Origin: Comamonadaceae bacterium
GTDB taxonomy: Bacteria; Pseudomonadota; Gammaproteobacteria; Burkholderiales; Burkholderiaceae_C
NCBI GenBank assembly: GCA_947456305.1
Contig: CANGPN010000003.1
Coordinates: 105,492 to 169,491 of the forward strand
DNA: 64,000 nucleotides
Reading direction: 5' to 3'
The notes under the pieces were generated by a model, which was not told where the DNA came from, did no database searches, and saw nothing but the letters and a program-made list of their open reading frames with translations. Each line of letters begins with the position of its first letter. The stretch's first letter is position 1. A program made the translations under genes and the position numbers. Of the stretch, positions 26,383-35,699 are shown piece by piece.

Positions 26383-27138
26383 ATGTCCTCCGTCTCTCCC
26401 AAACTCCCCTCAGTGAATGTGTCCGAACATGGCAAGGTGCGTTATTTGCATCTGGGCACGGTATGGGTGCAGGGCTCTATGTTGCTCAACAAACCCAATG
26501 ACATCGAGTTGGACTATGTGCAGCGCATGCAGGCTTGGTTGTTGTTTCATGACGCAGATGAGGTCGAAGGCATGCACGCCATGCAGTTTGGTCTGGGTGC
26601 GGCTGCGCTCACCAAAAACTGCCACCAAGTGTTAAAGATACGCACCACCGCCATTGAGCTCAACCCGCAAGTGATTGCTGCGTGCCGCACTTGGTTTGAA
26701 CTCGGCGCTGACGATGCACTGTTGAATGTGGTGTTGGGCGATGCCGCCGAGGTCGCGGCGCATGAACACTGGCAGGGTCAGGTCGATGTGTTGCATGTGG
26801 ATTTGTACGACGACGAAGCCGCCGCGCCGGTGCTGGACGACCCCGCTTTTTATGCCGATTGCCGCCGCTTGCTGACTTCTCGCGGCGCCATGTTGGTGAA
26901 TTTGTTCGGCCGTTCGTCCAGTTATGAACGCAGCCTGGGGCATATCCGTCAGGCTTTCGGGGCCGATGCGATCTGGGCGTTCAAGCCCACGCGTGAAGGC
27001 AATACGGTGGTGTTGGCGCTGCGAACCCCGCAGTTTCCTGCGGAAGATGTGTTGCAAGCGCGCGCGGCTGCCATTCACAAGCATTGGCGTTTACCCGCGC
27101 CTCAGTGGTTGCGCATGTTCAAGCCGGTGTCGCCTTAG
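26383..27138 (+). CDS. Spermidine synthase-like SAM-fold protein
   Basis: Protein of 251 aa with a Rossmann methyltransferase/spermidine-synthase fold. Features are GLGAAALTK (glycine-rich loop), TAIELNPQVI (acidic cosubstrate loop), VLGDAAEVA, and DVLHVDLYDDEA. It lacks the complete N-terminal domain of true SpeE, and this subgroup is common in Burkholderiales as 'spermidine synthase-like'. The real substrate is unknown. I chose ATG 26383. Confidence 0.8.
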   Translation: MSSVSPKLPSVNVSEHGKVRYLHLGTVWVQGSMLLNKPNDIELDYVQRMQAWLLFHDADEVEGMHAMQFGLGAAALTKNCHQVLKIRTTAIELNPQVIAACRTWFELGADDALLNVVLGDAAEVAAHEHWQGQVDVLHVDLYDDEAAAPVLDDPAFYADCRRLLTSRGAMLVNLFGRSSSYERSLGHIRQAFGADAIWAFKPTREGNTVVLALRTPQFPAEDVLQARAAAIHKHWRLPAPQWLRMFKPVSP

Positions 27139-27176
27139 GTGACAATCGCTCTTCTGCTCTTTTCAGGGGTTCCGGC

Positions 27177-27674
27177 TTGTCCATCAAAAGTCAAAAAGAT
27201 TTTGCTTCAGGCGTGATGTTCACTGTGACCGGTGCAGCGTTCGCCTGGAACGCTGCCACCTCTTACAGCGTGGGATCCGCTGCACAAATGGGTGCCGGTT
27301 TTTTCCCTCTGGTGCTGGGCTCGGTCCTGGTATTGCTGGGCGGGTTTATTTTATTTTTTTCTCTGGTCGTGGAAACTCCTGACGGCGGTCTGATTGGCGA
27401 GTTGGCCTGGCGTCCCTTGTTTTGTGTGTTGGGTGCCAACCTGTCGTTCGGCGTGTTGCTGGGAGGCTTGCCATTCCTGGCTTGTCCCTCGATGGGATTG
27501 ATTGTTGCTATTTATGCCTTGTGCGGATTGGCTTTATTGGCCGACCCTAGCGCTTTCACTTTGCGCCGCTGGTTGGTGCTCAGCAGTGTGTTAGCTGCCG
27601 GTAGCTATCTGGTGTTCATTGAATTGCTGAAACTCACGCTGCCTGTGTGGCCAGAGTTCATCACCACGTATTGA
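27177..27674 (+). CDS. tctB: Tripartite tricarboxylate transporter small membrane subunit TctB
   Basis: Membrane protein of 165 aa with four helices and the TctB family pattern (MGAGFFPLVLGSVLVLLGG). It is the small permease subunit of a TTT-type secondary carboxylate transporter. I chose the TTG at 27177, preceded by AGGGG; earlier frame starts lie inside the upstream gene. tctA follows after 10 bp. No TctC binding protein is adjacent. Confidence 0.85.
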   Translation: MSIKSQKDFASGVMFTVTGAAFAWNAATSYSVGSAAQMGAGFFPLVLGSVLVLLGGFILFFSLVVETPDGGLIGELAWRPLFCVLGANLSFGVLLGGLPFLACPSMGLIVAIYALCGLALLADPSAFTLRRWLVLSSVLAAGSYLVFIELLKLTLPVWPEFITTY

Positions 27675-27684
27675 CCGGCTGCGC

Positions 27685-29196
27685 ATGGACTTACTTGCCA
27701 ATCTCGCCACCGGGTTCGCTGTAGCCGGTACGCCTGTCAATATCTTGTACGCTTTGATCGGCTGTTTGCTAGGCACATTGATAGGCGTGTTGCCAGGCAT
27801 AGGCCCGGTAGCCACCATTGCCATGCTGTTGCCGGCCACCTATGCACTGCCGCCAGTCTCGGCTCTGATCATGCTGGCTGGTATTTATTACGGCGCGCAA
27901 TACGGCGGTTCAACCACAGCCATTCTGGTCAATTTGCCGGGCGAGTCTTCTTCGGTGGTCACCACACTTGACGGCTACCAAATGGCTCGCCAGGGCAGAG
28001 CCGGGCCCGCATTGGCTGCCGCCGGTTTGGGCTCGTTTTTTGCGGGATGCGTAGGCACATTGCTGTTGGCCGCGTTTGCGGCGCCATTGACGGAGTTGGC
28101 CTTTGCTTTCGGACCTGCTGAATACTGTGCCTTGATGGTCGTTGGGCTGGTCGGTGCGGTGGTCTTGGCATCCGGTTCGTTGCTCAAAGCGATTGCCATG
28201 ATCATCCTCGGCTTGCTGCTTGGTTTGGTAGGCACTGACGTGAACTCGGGCATGGCACGATTTACGTTTGGTATTCCCGAATTAACCGACGGTATTGGAT
28301 TTGTGGCGGTGGCCATGGGTGTGTTCGGTTACGGCGAAATCATTAGCAACCTTGCAAAAAGCGATTTGGAGCGCGAGGTGTTTACCGCCAAAGTGCAGGG
28401 TTTGTTTCCCACTCGCGAAGATCTCAAACACATGATGCCAGCGGTATTGCGCGGCACAGCTTTGGGGTCGGTGCTGGGTGTGCTGCCAGGTGGCGGCGCC
28501 TTGCTGGCATCTTTCGCTTCTTACTCGCTGGAGAAAAAAATCAAGCTCAAAGACGGTGAAGTGGCGCTGGGACAGGGAAATATCCGAGGCGTGGCTGCGC
28601 CCGAGTCAGCGAATAACGCTGGCGCCCAAACATCCTTCATTCCTTTGTTGACGCTGGGAATTCCGCCGAATGCAGTGATGGCTTTGATGGTTGGCGCCAT
28701 GACCATTCACAACATACAACCCGGCCCGCAGGTAATGACGGTCAACCCCGAGTTATTTTGGGGCTTGATCGTGTCCATGTGGATCGGCAATTTGATGCTG
28801 ATCATTTTGAACTTACCCATGATCGGTATTTGGATCAAATTACTGACCGTGCCCTACCACTATCTGTTTCCTGCCATCGTCTTGTTTTGCGCCATCGGTG
28901 TTTACACCACCAATAATTCCATCTTTGATATCTGGCTGGTGGCATTGTTCGGTTTGGCAGGCTATGTGTTTACCAAACTCGGCTGCGAACCGGCTCCTCT
29001 GTTGCTCGGTTTCATACTTGGACCCATGATGGAAGAGTATTTGAAACGCGCTTTGAAGCTGGCACGCGGCGATTGGTCGGTATTTATCACCCGGCCTGTA
29101 TCGGCAGCATTGCTGGCGCTGGCCGTCGCCTTGTTGTTGCTTGTGTTGTTGCCGGCCATCAAGTCCAAGCGCGAACAAGCCTTTGTCGAAGATTGA
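27685..29196 (+). CDS. tctA: Tripartite tricarboxylate transporter permease TctA
   Basis: Large permease of 503 aa with about 11-12 helices. Typical TctA segments are LIGVLPGIGPVATIAMLLP, YYGAQYGGSTTAILVNLPGE, VLGVLPGGGALLASFASY and FIPLLTLGIPPNAVMALM. With TctB it forms the membrane part of a sodium-driven carboxylate uptake system. The periplasmic receptor TctC must be encoded elsewhere; many such orphan receptors exist in Burkholderiales. The substrate is unknown. Confidence 0.95.
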   Translation: MDLLANLATGFAVAGTPVNILYALIGCLLGTLIGVLPGIGPVATIAMLLPATYALPPVSALIMLAGIYYGAQYGGSTTAILVNLPGESSSVVTTLDGYQMARQGRAGPALAAAGLGSFFAGCVGTLLLAAFAAPLTELAFAFGPAEYCALMVVGLVGAVVLASGSLLKAIAMIILGLLLGLVGTDVNSGMARFTFGIPELTDGIGFVAVAMGVFGYGEIISNLAKSDLEREVFTAKVQGLFPTREDLKHMMPAVLRGTALGSVLGVLPGGGALLASFASYSLEKKIKLKDGEVALGQGNIRGVAAPESANNAGAQTSFIPLLTLGIPPNAVMALMVGAMTIHNIQPGPQVMTVNPELFWGLIVSMWIGNLMLIILNLPMIGIWIKLLTVPYHYLFPAIVLFCAIGVYTTNNSIFDIWLVALFGLAGYVFTKLGCEPAPLLLGFILGPMMEEYLKRALKLARGDWSVFITRPVSAALLALAVALLLLVLLPAIKSKREQAFVED

Positions 29197-29205
29197 GGTC
29201 ACACG

Positions 29206-30486
29206 TTGAAAGAACACACTCTCAGACGCGCTTTGCACAACGAGGTTCACGCCCGTCCTCCTGAGCCCATGCGCGCGCCCGTGGCCATCAGCCATGTGGT
29301 GATGCTGGCTGATGCTGACGCCCGCCAAGCCAGCCGGGTTCATCTCTTGGCCTTGTTGCGTGACCAGCATTTGCCGGTGCCGGATGCACATGCCAACCAT
29401 TTGCGGGTGGATGTAGGCGGTTGGCGTTTGCGCTGGGAATTGCACACCGAATTCGTTACCTGGACCTTCATGGCCGATGCGCCGCCAGGCCTGCCCCGCG
29501 CTGATGACTACGGCATGGTGTTGAACTTGCTGCCGCAGCAATGGCTCAAAGACTTACCGGGTGAATGTTTGGCCCGTATCAACTTGCGGGCCAAGCTGAC
29601 TGAGGATTTGGCTGACCGCGATGAATTGCACCGGCAATTCCGCGAAGACAGTTTGGTGGCTTGTCAATTGGCTGAGGGGTCTGCCACTTTACATACTGAT
29701 TTTCAAATCGGCCCTGACGGTTGTTCGCGCATGCTGTTGCGCGTCGGGCAGTTGTCGCAACGTCGATTAGGGCGCCTGGTGCAGCGCTTGTTGGAAATTG
29801 AAACCTACCGCATGATGGCCTTGCTGGGTTTACCGCTGGCACGTAGCGCAGCACCGGCACTGGCTTTGGCCGAGCAGGAGCTTGCCGATCTGGCCCAGGC
29901 GATTCGCAGTGCACACCAGGACGAGGAAGCAGAGCTGCTGGAGCGCTTGACACGGCTGGCCGGTCAGGTTGAAGGACAGTACGCCGCACAGCATTCACGA
30001 TTTTCTGCCAGCAAAGCGTATTTCGAATTGGTGGATAGGCGCATACAAGATATTCGCGAAACCCGTTTACCAGGTTTTCAGTCGATCGGCGAATTCATGG
30101 ATAGGCGTTTGTCGCCTGCGCGCAGCACCTGCGACTGGGTGGCCAGACGCCAGACCGCTTTGTCCGAGCGGGTGTCGCGTATGAGTAACTTGTTGCGTAC
30201 CCGGGTGGATTTCCAGCAAGAGCAAAGCAGCCAGGCGCTATTGACCGCCATGAACAAACGCCAAGGCTTGCAATTGAAATTGCAAACCACGGTGGAAGGT
30301 TTGTCGGTCGCGGCCATCACTTATTACATCGCCGGTTTGATTCACTACGTAGCCGAAGGTTTGCAAGCCAAAGGCTGGATCAACGACCCGACCATCTTCA
30401 CAGCGGTCGCCGTGCCTTTGATCGCATTGGTGGTCTGGTGGATCACCCGGCGTTTGCATTACAAGGTGCTCAGGCCTGACACCTGA
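29206..30486 (+). CDS. DUF3422 family membrane protein
   Basis: Protein of 426 aa. The N-terminus LRRALHNEVHARPPEPM and the C-terminal pair of membrane helices (AAITYYIAGLIHYV and FTAVAVPLIALVVWWI) are the hallmarks of DUF3422, an uncharacterised proteobacterial family. A helical middle region around residues 270-350 may be a coiled coil. Start is TTG 29206, 9 bp after tctA, with a weak GAGGT upstream. It may be cotranscribed with tctBA. A weak CCGC/GCGG hairpin with five T follows at 30503-30519. Confidence 0.85.
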   Translation: MKEHTLRRALHNEVHARPPEPMRAPVAISHVVMLADADARQASRVHLLALLRDQHLPVPDAHANHLRVDVGGWRLRWELHTEFVTWTFMADAPPGLPRADDYGMVLNLLPQQWLKDLPGECLARINLRAKLTEDLADRDELHRQFREDSLVACQLAEGSATLHTDFQIGPDGCSRMLLRVGQLSQRRLGRLVQRLLEIETYRMMALLGLPLARSAAPALALAEQELADLAQAIRSAHQDEEAELLERLTRLAGQVEGQYAAQHSRFSASKAYFELVDRRIQDIRETRLPGFQSIGEFMDRRLSPARSTCDWVARRQTALSERVSRMSNLLRTRVDFQQEQSSQALLTAMNKRQGLQLKLQTTVEGLSVAAITYYIAGLIHYVAEGLQAKGWINDPTIFTAVAVPLIALVVWWITRRLHYKVLRPDT

Positions 30487-30540
30487 CAAGGTGTATTTCG
30501 TGCCGCTTGTGCGGTTTTTCTTCGTTTATTCACTCAAACC

Positions 30541-32163
30541 ATGTCCTTTAACTTCAACAATCCCTACAGCAGTACCCGCTTGCCCGTGTTCGCCCGCAAC
30601 ATCGTGTCCACCTCACACCCGTTGGCCGCGCAAGCCGGTTTGCGTATGCTGTGGCGCGGCGGTAATGCGGTAGATGCAGCCATCGCGGCGGCTGCGGTGT
30701 TGACCATCGTTGAGCCGGTGAGCTGCGGTTTGGGGTCGGACGCATTTTGTATTTTGTGGGACGGCCAGCAATTGCATGGCTTGAATGCGTCCGGGCGCGC
30801 ACCGCAGGCTTGGACCCCAGAGTATTTCCAGCGCAAATACGGCGACAACGCCATGAACCCGCCTAAGCGCGGTATCGATTCCGTCACCGTGCCCGGCGCA
30901 GTTGCCAGTTGGGTGGCGTTGAGCGAGCGGTTCGGCAAACTGCCGTTTGAAGACCTGATGCAACCGGCGATTGAAACTGCCGAACGCGGTTTTTTGCTGA
31001 GTGTGGTGGTGCAAGAAAAATGGGCAGCACCGGTGGATGAACTCAAAAACCAACCCGGTTTTGCACAAGCGTTTATGCCGCATGGACGCGCACCCGAAGT
31101 CGGCGAGTTGTTCCAGTTTGCGTCTGCCGCCAAAGGTTTGCGCGCGATTGGCAAAACCAAAGGCCAGGCGTTTTACGGCGGTGAAATCGCCCAGGCTTTG
31201 GAGCGTTTTTCAAACGCCAATGGCGGCTCATTGAAAGCCTCTGACTTCGCTGCTTACAAGGCCGAATGGGTCAAGCCGATTTCCATGGATTACCGTGGCC
31301 ACACGCTGCATGAAATCCCGCCCAACGGCCAAGGCATTGCCGCGTTGATTGCCTTAGGTATCTTGGACAACTTTGATTTGGCCGCATTGCAACGTGATGG
31401 CGTGGATTCGCAGCACCTGCAAATCGAAGCCATGAAACTGGCCTTCGCCGATGTCTACCGTTACGTGGCCGAAGAAAGCAGCATGGAAGTCACGGCAGCG
31501 CAAATGCTGGACAAGTCGTATTTGAAAGAACGCGCCAAGTTGATTGACATGCAACGCGCACAAGATTTCAAAGCAGGCAACCCGGCCAAGGGCGGCACGA
31601 TTTACCTCACCGCTGCGGATGAAAACGGCATGATGGTCAGCTTCATTCAAAGCAATTACATGGGTTTTGGCTCGGGCTGTGTCGAGCCCACATACGGCAT
31701 CAGTTTGCAAAACAGAGGCCACGCATTCGCGGTGCGTACCGGTGGATTGAACCCGGCCAATTTGGTGGCTCCTGGCAAGCGGCCATTTCACACCATCATC
31801 CCTGCGTTTTTGATGAAAGACGGTCAACCGGTGATGAGCTACGGCGTGATGGGCGCGAACATGCAGCCGCAAGGCCATGTGCAAACCTTGGTGCGCATGC
31901 TCGATTACGCGCAAAACCCGCAAGCCGCCTGTGACGCGCCGCGCTGGCGCTACAACGAAGGCTTGGTCATCAACGTCGAAGCCGGTATGGACCCGCACAC
32001 GGTGCAAGGTTTGCAACAACGCGGCCACGCCATGGAAGTGATTAACGACAGCTACCAGGATTTCGGCTCCGGCCAATTCATCTGGCGCATGGGCAACCCC
32101 AAGGTACAAGGTTATGTGGCGGCCAGCGATTCGCGCCGCGATGGACTGGTGGCCGGTTTTTAA
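30541..32163 (+). CDS. Gamma-glutamyltransferase family protein
   Basis: Ntn-hydrolase of 540 aa. Recognisable parts are AAQAGLRMLWRGGNAVDAAI at the start, GSDAFCILWD, DSVTVPGAVASW, and the autocleavage site GGTIYLTAADENG, giving Thr353 as the new N-terminal nucleophile of the small subunit. No signal peptide is visible, so it is probably cytoplasmic and belongs to the GGT-like family (YwrD-like), not the periplasmic glutathione-degrading Ggt. The next gene starts 3 bp after its stop. Confidence 0.88.
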   Translation: MSFNFNNPYSSTRLPVFARNIVSTSHPLAAQAGLRMLWRGGNAVDAAIAAAAVLTIVEPVSCGLGSDAFCILWDGQQLHGLNASGRAPQAWTPEYFQRKYGDNAMNPPKRGIDSVTVPGAVASWVALSERFGKLPFEDLMQPAIETAERGFLLSVVVQEKWAAPVDELKNQPGFAQAFMPHGRAPEVGELFQFASAAKGLRAIGKTKGQAFYGGEIAQALERFSNANGGSLKASDFAAYKAEWVKPISMDYRGHTLHEIPPNGQGIAALIALGILDNFDLAALQRDGVDSQHLQIEAMKLAFADVYRYVAEESSMEVTAAQMLDKSYLKERAKLIDMQRAQDFKAGNPAKGGTIYLTAADENGMMVSFIQSNYMGFGSGCVEPTYGISLQNRGHAFAVRTGGLNPANLVAPGKRPFHTIIPAFLMKDGQPVMSYGVMGANMQPQGHVQTLVRMLDYAQNPQAACDAPRWRYNEGLVINVEAGMDPHTVQGLQQRGHAMEVINDSYQDFGSGQFIWRMGNPKVQGYVAASDSRRDGLVAGF

Positions 32164-32166
32164 TCA

Positions 32167-33108
32167 GTGGGCTCACTGGCGCTTAGGTTTAACCATTTGT
32201 CACCGCATGCCAGCGGTATGTTGCTGGCGCTGGCCGGGGCGATTGCGTTCAGCGGTAAAGCCATCATTGTCAAACTGTCTTACCGCTATGGTGTGGATGC
32301 GGTCACCGTCATCATGTATCGCATGCTGTTGGCTTTACCGTTTTTTGTGGCCATGGCCTGGTGGGCGTCACGCCAGCCGCATGCCATCGCCAACCCGTTG
32401 AGCCGACGCGATCTGCTGGCCATCAGTGGTTTGGGTTTTCTCGGTTATTACCTGGCCAGTTTTCTGGATTTTCTAGGTTTGCAAACCGTCACCGCCAGCT
32501 TGGAACGCTTGATCATTTATTTGAACCCGACGCTGGTGATGTTGCTCAGTGCTTTGATTTACAAACACCGCATTCAGCCTTTGCGTGCAGTGGCCATGGC
32601 CATCAGTTACGCCGGTGTGCTGGTGGTGTTCGGGCATGAGGTCAGCTTCAGCGGTGGCGGCGTGGTCTGGGGCTCGGCTTTTGTGCTGGCCAGTGCTTTG
32701 TCGTATGCGCTGTATTTGATGTTCAGTGGTCAGATGGTCAAGCGCATAGGCGCGTTGCGTCTGGTGGGTTTGGCATCCGTCGTGGCTTGTGTGTGTTGTT
32801 TGCTGCAATTTGTCATACTGCGTCCCATGTCGACTGCGCTGGTGCAGCAAGAAGTGTTGTGGCTGGCTTTGTTGAACGCCACTGTGTGCACGGTGGCTCC
32901 GGTGGTGTTCATCATGTTGGCGATAGAGCGTATTGGTGCGGCACTCACATCGCAGGTAGGGATGGTCGGGCCGATGTCAACCATCACGCTGGGTGTGTGG
33001 GTGCTGAATGAACCGGTGAATGTGTGGATCGTGCTGGGTACTGTGTTGGTGCTCAGCGGTGTGTATTTGGCTTCGCAATCAGGAGAAAAAAATGGACTTA
33101 GGCATTAA
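32167..33108 (+). CDS. DMT superfamily (EamA) transporter
   Basis: Permease of 313 aa with ten helices and two EamA repeats (ALAGAIAFSGKAIIVKLSYR; second repeat around VWGSAFVLASALSYALYLMF). Substrates of this family are metabolites or amino acids and cannot be inferred. Start is probably GTG 32167, 3 bp after the previous stop; ATG 32218 is an alternative. It overlaps the following SDR gene by 17 bp. Confidence 0.85.
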   Translation: MGSLALRFNHLSPHASGMLLALAGAIAFSGKAIIVKLSYRYGVDAVTVIMYRMLLALPFFVAMAWWASRQPHAIANPLSRRDLLAISGLGFLGYYLASFLDFLGLQTVTASLERLIIYLNPTLVMLLSALIYKHRIQPLRAVAMAISYAGVLVVFGHEVSFSGGGVVWGSAFVLASALSYALYLMFSGQMVKRIGALRLVGLASVVACVCCLLQFVILRPMSTALVQQEVLWLALLNATVCTVAPVVFIMLAIERIGAALTSQVGMVGPMSTITLGVWVLNEPVNVWIVLGTVLVLSGVYLASQSGEKNGLRH

Positions 33109-33886
33109 AGGCAAATGGGCGCTGGTTGGCGGCGCAAGCAAGGGTTTGGGCTGGGGCTGTGCCAGTGCGCTGGCGCAGGCCGGTGTGAATCTGGTGATGG
33201 TGTCGCGCGGTGCCGAAGTGCTCGAAGCATCGGCAGCCGGTTTGCGCCAACACGGCGTGACGGTTTTGACTGTGGCGCAAGACATCACCACCGAAGCCGG
33301 ACGCGCCGCTATTTGGTCAGTGGCCGGTGGGCCCGGTAAAAACTTTGACATTGTCGTCACCAACGCAGGCGGCCCGCCCAGCGGCGACTTCCGCGAATGG
33401 GACCGCGAAGCATGGATCAAAGCGGTTGACGCGAACATGCTGACCCCGATTGAGTTGATCAAAGCCACCGTAGACGGCATGGCATCCCGCGGTTTCGGGC
33501 GCATTGTGAATATCACGTCGAGTGCGGTGAAGGCGCCCATCGATATTTTGGGTTTGTCCAACGGCGCACGCAGTGGCTTGAGCGGCTTTGTCGCCGGTTT
33601 GTCGCGCAACCCGGCGATTGCCAAACACAACGTGACCATCAACAACTTGTTGCCCGGTGCGTTTGATACCGACCGATTGAAAAGTATTTTGAAAGGCACG
33701 GCCGAAAAAACCGGTAAAAGCGTGGATGAGCTGGCGCAAGCTCGCCGTGCCAGTGCGCCGGCCAACCGCTTCGGCACGCCGGAAGAGTTCGGCAACACCT
33801 GTGCGTTTTTATGCAGCCAGCATGCAGGTTTTATCAATGGCCAAAACATATTGATAGACGGCGGGGCTTACCCGGGCGCATTTTGA
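33092..33886 (+). CDS. SDR family oxidoreductase, 3-oxoacyl-ACP reductase-like
   Basis: SDR of 264 aa. The nucleotide-binding motif is GGASKGLGWGCA (residues 13-24), the NAG motif reads VTNAGGPPSG, and the Ser of the active site lies in IVNITSSAVKAP. The catalytic Tyr of YxxxK is replaced by Asn or Ser in the stretch GLSNGARSGL, as in a subgroup with the GGPPxG motif. I chose ATG 33092, which has AGGAG 8 nt upstream. It is likely cotranscribed with the 2OG oxygenase 11 bp downstream. Confidence 0.87.
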   Translation: MDLGIKGKWALVGGASKGLGWGCASALAQAGVNLVMVSRGAEVLEASAAGLRQHGVTVLTVAQDITTEAGRAAIWSVAGGPGKNFDIVVTNAGGPPSGDFREWDREAWIKAVDANMLTPIELIKATVDGMASRGFGRIVNITSSAVKAPIDILGLSNGARSGLSGFVAGLSRNPAIAKHNVTINNLLPGAFDTDRLKSILKGTAEKTGKSVDELAQARRASAPANRFGTPEEFGNTCAFLCSQHAGFINGQNILIDGGAYPGAF

Positions 33887-33897
33887 GGAACTGACAC

Positions 33898-34677
33898 ATG
33901 GACAGAGCACAAGCCTTGTGGCCATCGCACCATGCGGTGGCGCATTTGCCCGGTTCCTTGCCCATGGGCGGCGTGGTGCCGATGACACCGGTGCATGCAT
34001 TTGCGCAAACGCCCGAGCCATTGCGTTGGCCTGTTGACGTAGGTTTGCAGGCCAAGCGGCGCGACATTGAACTCGACGGCTTGCTGGCATTCACCATCGA
34101 CGACTTGGTCACAGCGGCTGAAGCCGATGCGATCGTGCAAGCCAGCGAACGCATGGGCTACCGTGATGAAGCGCCGGGCATTGCCACACCGCCCGGCATG
34201 CGCATGAACAAGTCGGTGCATTGGATGGCGGATGAAGCCATGATGCAGCCCTTGTTTGCACGCATGGCGCATTTGTTACCGCAGACATTGGCGGGCGCTT
34301 CATTGTTGCCAGCCTTGAGCCACCGCATCAATATGTACCGTTATGACGATCAAGATGTGTTCAATTTGCACACTGACGGCAGTTGGCCGGGTTACAGCTT
34401 GAGCGAAGACAGAGCGCACATGTTGGAGTGGGACCCGGCGATTCGCTCCGGCCTGACCATGTTGCTCTACCTCAATGGTGCAGCTGACGGTGTGCAAGGC
34501 GGTAACACCCGTTTGTACAAACCCGACGGCACTTGGGTAGATGTGTCACCGGTGAAAGGCTCGGCGCTGTTTTTCAGACATGGCTTTGGCCGCGATTCGG
34601 TGCGCCATGTGGGCTGCGTGGTCAGTGGTGATGTGTCGAAATATGTGGCCCGCATCAACGTGATGTACACCGACTGA
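33898..34677 (+). CDS. 2OG-Fe(II) oxygenase-like protein
   Basis: Protein of 259 aa with a double-stranded beta-helix oxygenase pattern: iron ligands His158 and Asp160 in FNLHTDGSW, distal His237 in VRHVGCVV, and an Arg near 252 (YVARIN) that would bind 2-oxoglutarate. It resembles prolyl-4-hydroxylase-type enzymes. An N-terminal stretch of about 45 residues, rich in His/Pro, is not part of the fold. The substrate is unknown. Its stop abuts the stop of the convergent DMT gene (TGATCA at 34675-34680). Confidence 0.82.
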   Translation: MDRAQALWPSHHAVAHLPGSLPMGGVVPMTPVHAFAQTPEPLRWPVDVGLQAKRRDIELDGLLAFTIDDLVTAAEADAIVQASERMGYRDEAPGIATPPGMRMNKSVHWMADEAMMQPLFARMAHLLPQTLAGASLLPALSHRINMYRYDDQDVFNLHTDGSWPGYSLSEDRAHMLEWDPAIRSGLTMLLYLNGAADGVQGGNTRLYKPDGTWVDVSPVKGSALFFRHGFGRDSVRHVGCVVSGDVSKYVARINVMYTD

Positions 34678-35607
34678 TCAAGGCTTGCGCGAAGACACCA
34701 CGATACCGCCGACGATCAACACAAACGCTGCTGCGTGATAGCCATGCGGCGCGTCACCTAAGGTGACGGTAGACAGCACAGCGGCGAACAGCGGTGTGAG
34801 GTTAGCAAAAAAACCGGCGATGGTCGGGCCCACACGTTGAATGCCCAAGCCCCAACTGCGGTAGGCCAGCAAGGCTGGGCCCAGCGCCACATACAACACG
34901 GTAGCGGCCAGCGGCCAACCCCAAGTGATCTGCGGGTTGTCGCTGAATTGCCATTCGGCTGCTGTGAATGCGCCGCTCCACAACAAACCAAACACCATTT
35001 GCGCGGTCAAAAAATACATCCAGTTGCCGCGTATCTCAGGCGGGTCCACCGGTTGCGCCACCAGCCAGCTGTACCAGGCCCAGCAAATCACTGCAATCAA
35101 TATGTAGATGTCACCAATCACCGGCTGTAAGCGCATCAGGTTTTGCCAATCGCCGCGACCCAACACACACAACACACCGGCGATGGACAGCGCAGCCCCC
35201 AGAATTTGCCGCAGCGAGACGCGTTGTTTGTAAAACACCGCGCCCATGGCCAGCATGAACACCGGCACGCTGGCACCGACCAGCGTCACGTTGATAGGTG
35301 TGGAGGTGTGCAGTGCCAAGTATTGAAAGCTGTTGTAGCAACCCACACCCAAGAGGCTCATCAAGCCGTAGCGACGCCAGTGTGGCCACATCGCGCTGGA
35401 GGGTTTGAGCACCGGATACGCCCAAGGCAGCAACAGCAGAAAAGCCAGTAGCCAACGGAAAAAATTCAGCGTGATCGGCGGCACCAAGTCGGCAACCACA
35501 CGACCAAGAATGGTATTGCCCGCCCAGACCAGCGGCGGCAGCAACAGCAAACCGGCAGTGGCCAGATCAAGACCGGGTTTGGGTGGGGAAGAGGCAGTAT
35601 CAGACAT
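34678..35607 (-). CDS. DMT superfamily (EamA) transporter
   Basis: Second EamA permease in this region, 309 aa with ten helices (LLLLPPLVWAGNTILGRVVA at the first, PINVTLVGASVPVFMLAMGA in the middle). It is not closely similar to the one at 32167, so not a recent duplicate. It is divergent from the quinone oxidoreductase. TAGAGT lies 7 nt before ATG 35607, and no Shine-Dalgarno is visible. Confidence 0.87.
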   Translation of the reverse strand: MSDTASSPPKPGLDLATAGLLLLPPLVWAGNTILGRVVADLVPPITLNFFRWLLAFLLLLPWAYPVLKPSSAMWPHWRRYGLMSLLGVGCYNSFQYLALHTSTPINVTLVGASVPVFMLAMGAVFYKQRVSLRQILGAALSIAGVLCVLGRGDWQNLMRLQPVIGDIYILIAVICWAWYSWLVAQPVDPPEIRGNWMYFLTAQMVFGLLWSGAFTAAEWQFSDNPQITWGWPLAATVLYVALGPALLAYRSWGLGIQRVGPTIAGFFANLTPLFAAVLSTVTLGDAPHGYHAAAFVLIVGGIVVSSRKP

Positions 35608-35699
35608 GACAGCGACTCTAACCCAGTTGCGTAGACAATCAGCTTTGGCTGTCCGGCAGATGACCGGCGGATTTCACACCCACACCCTAGGAGTAAGGC

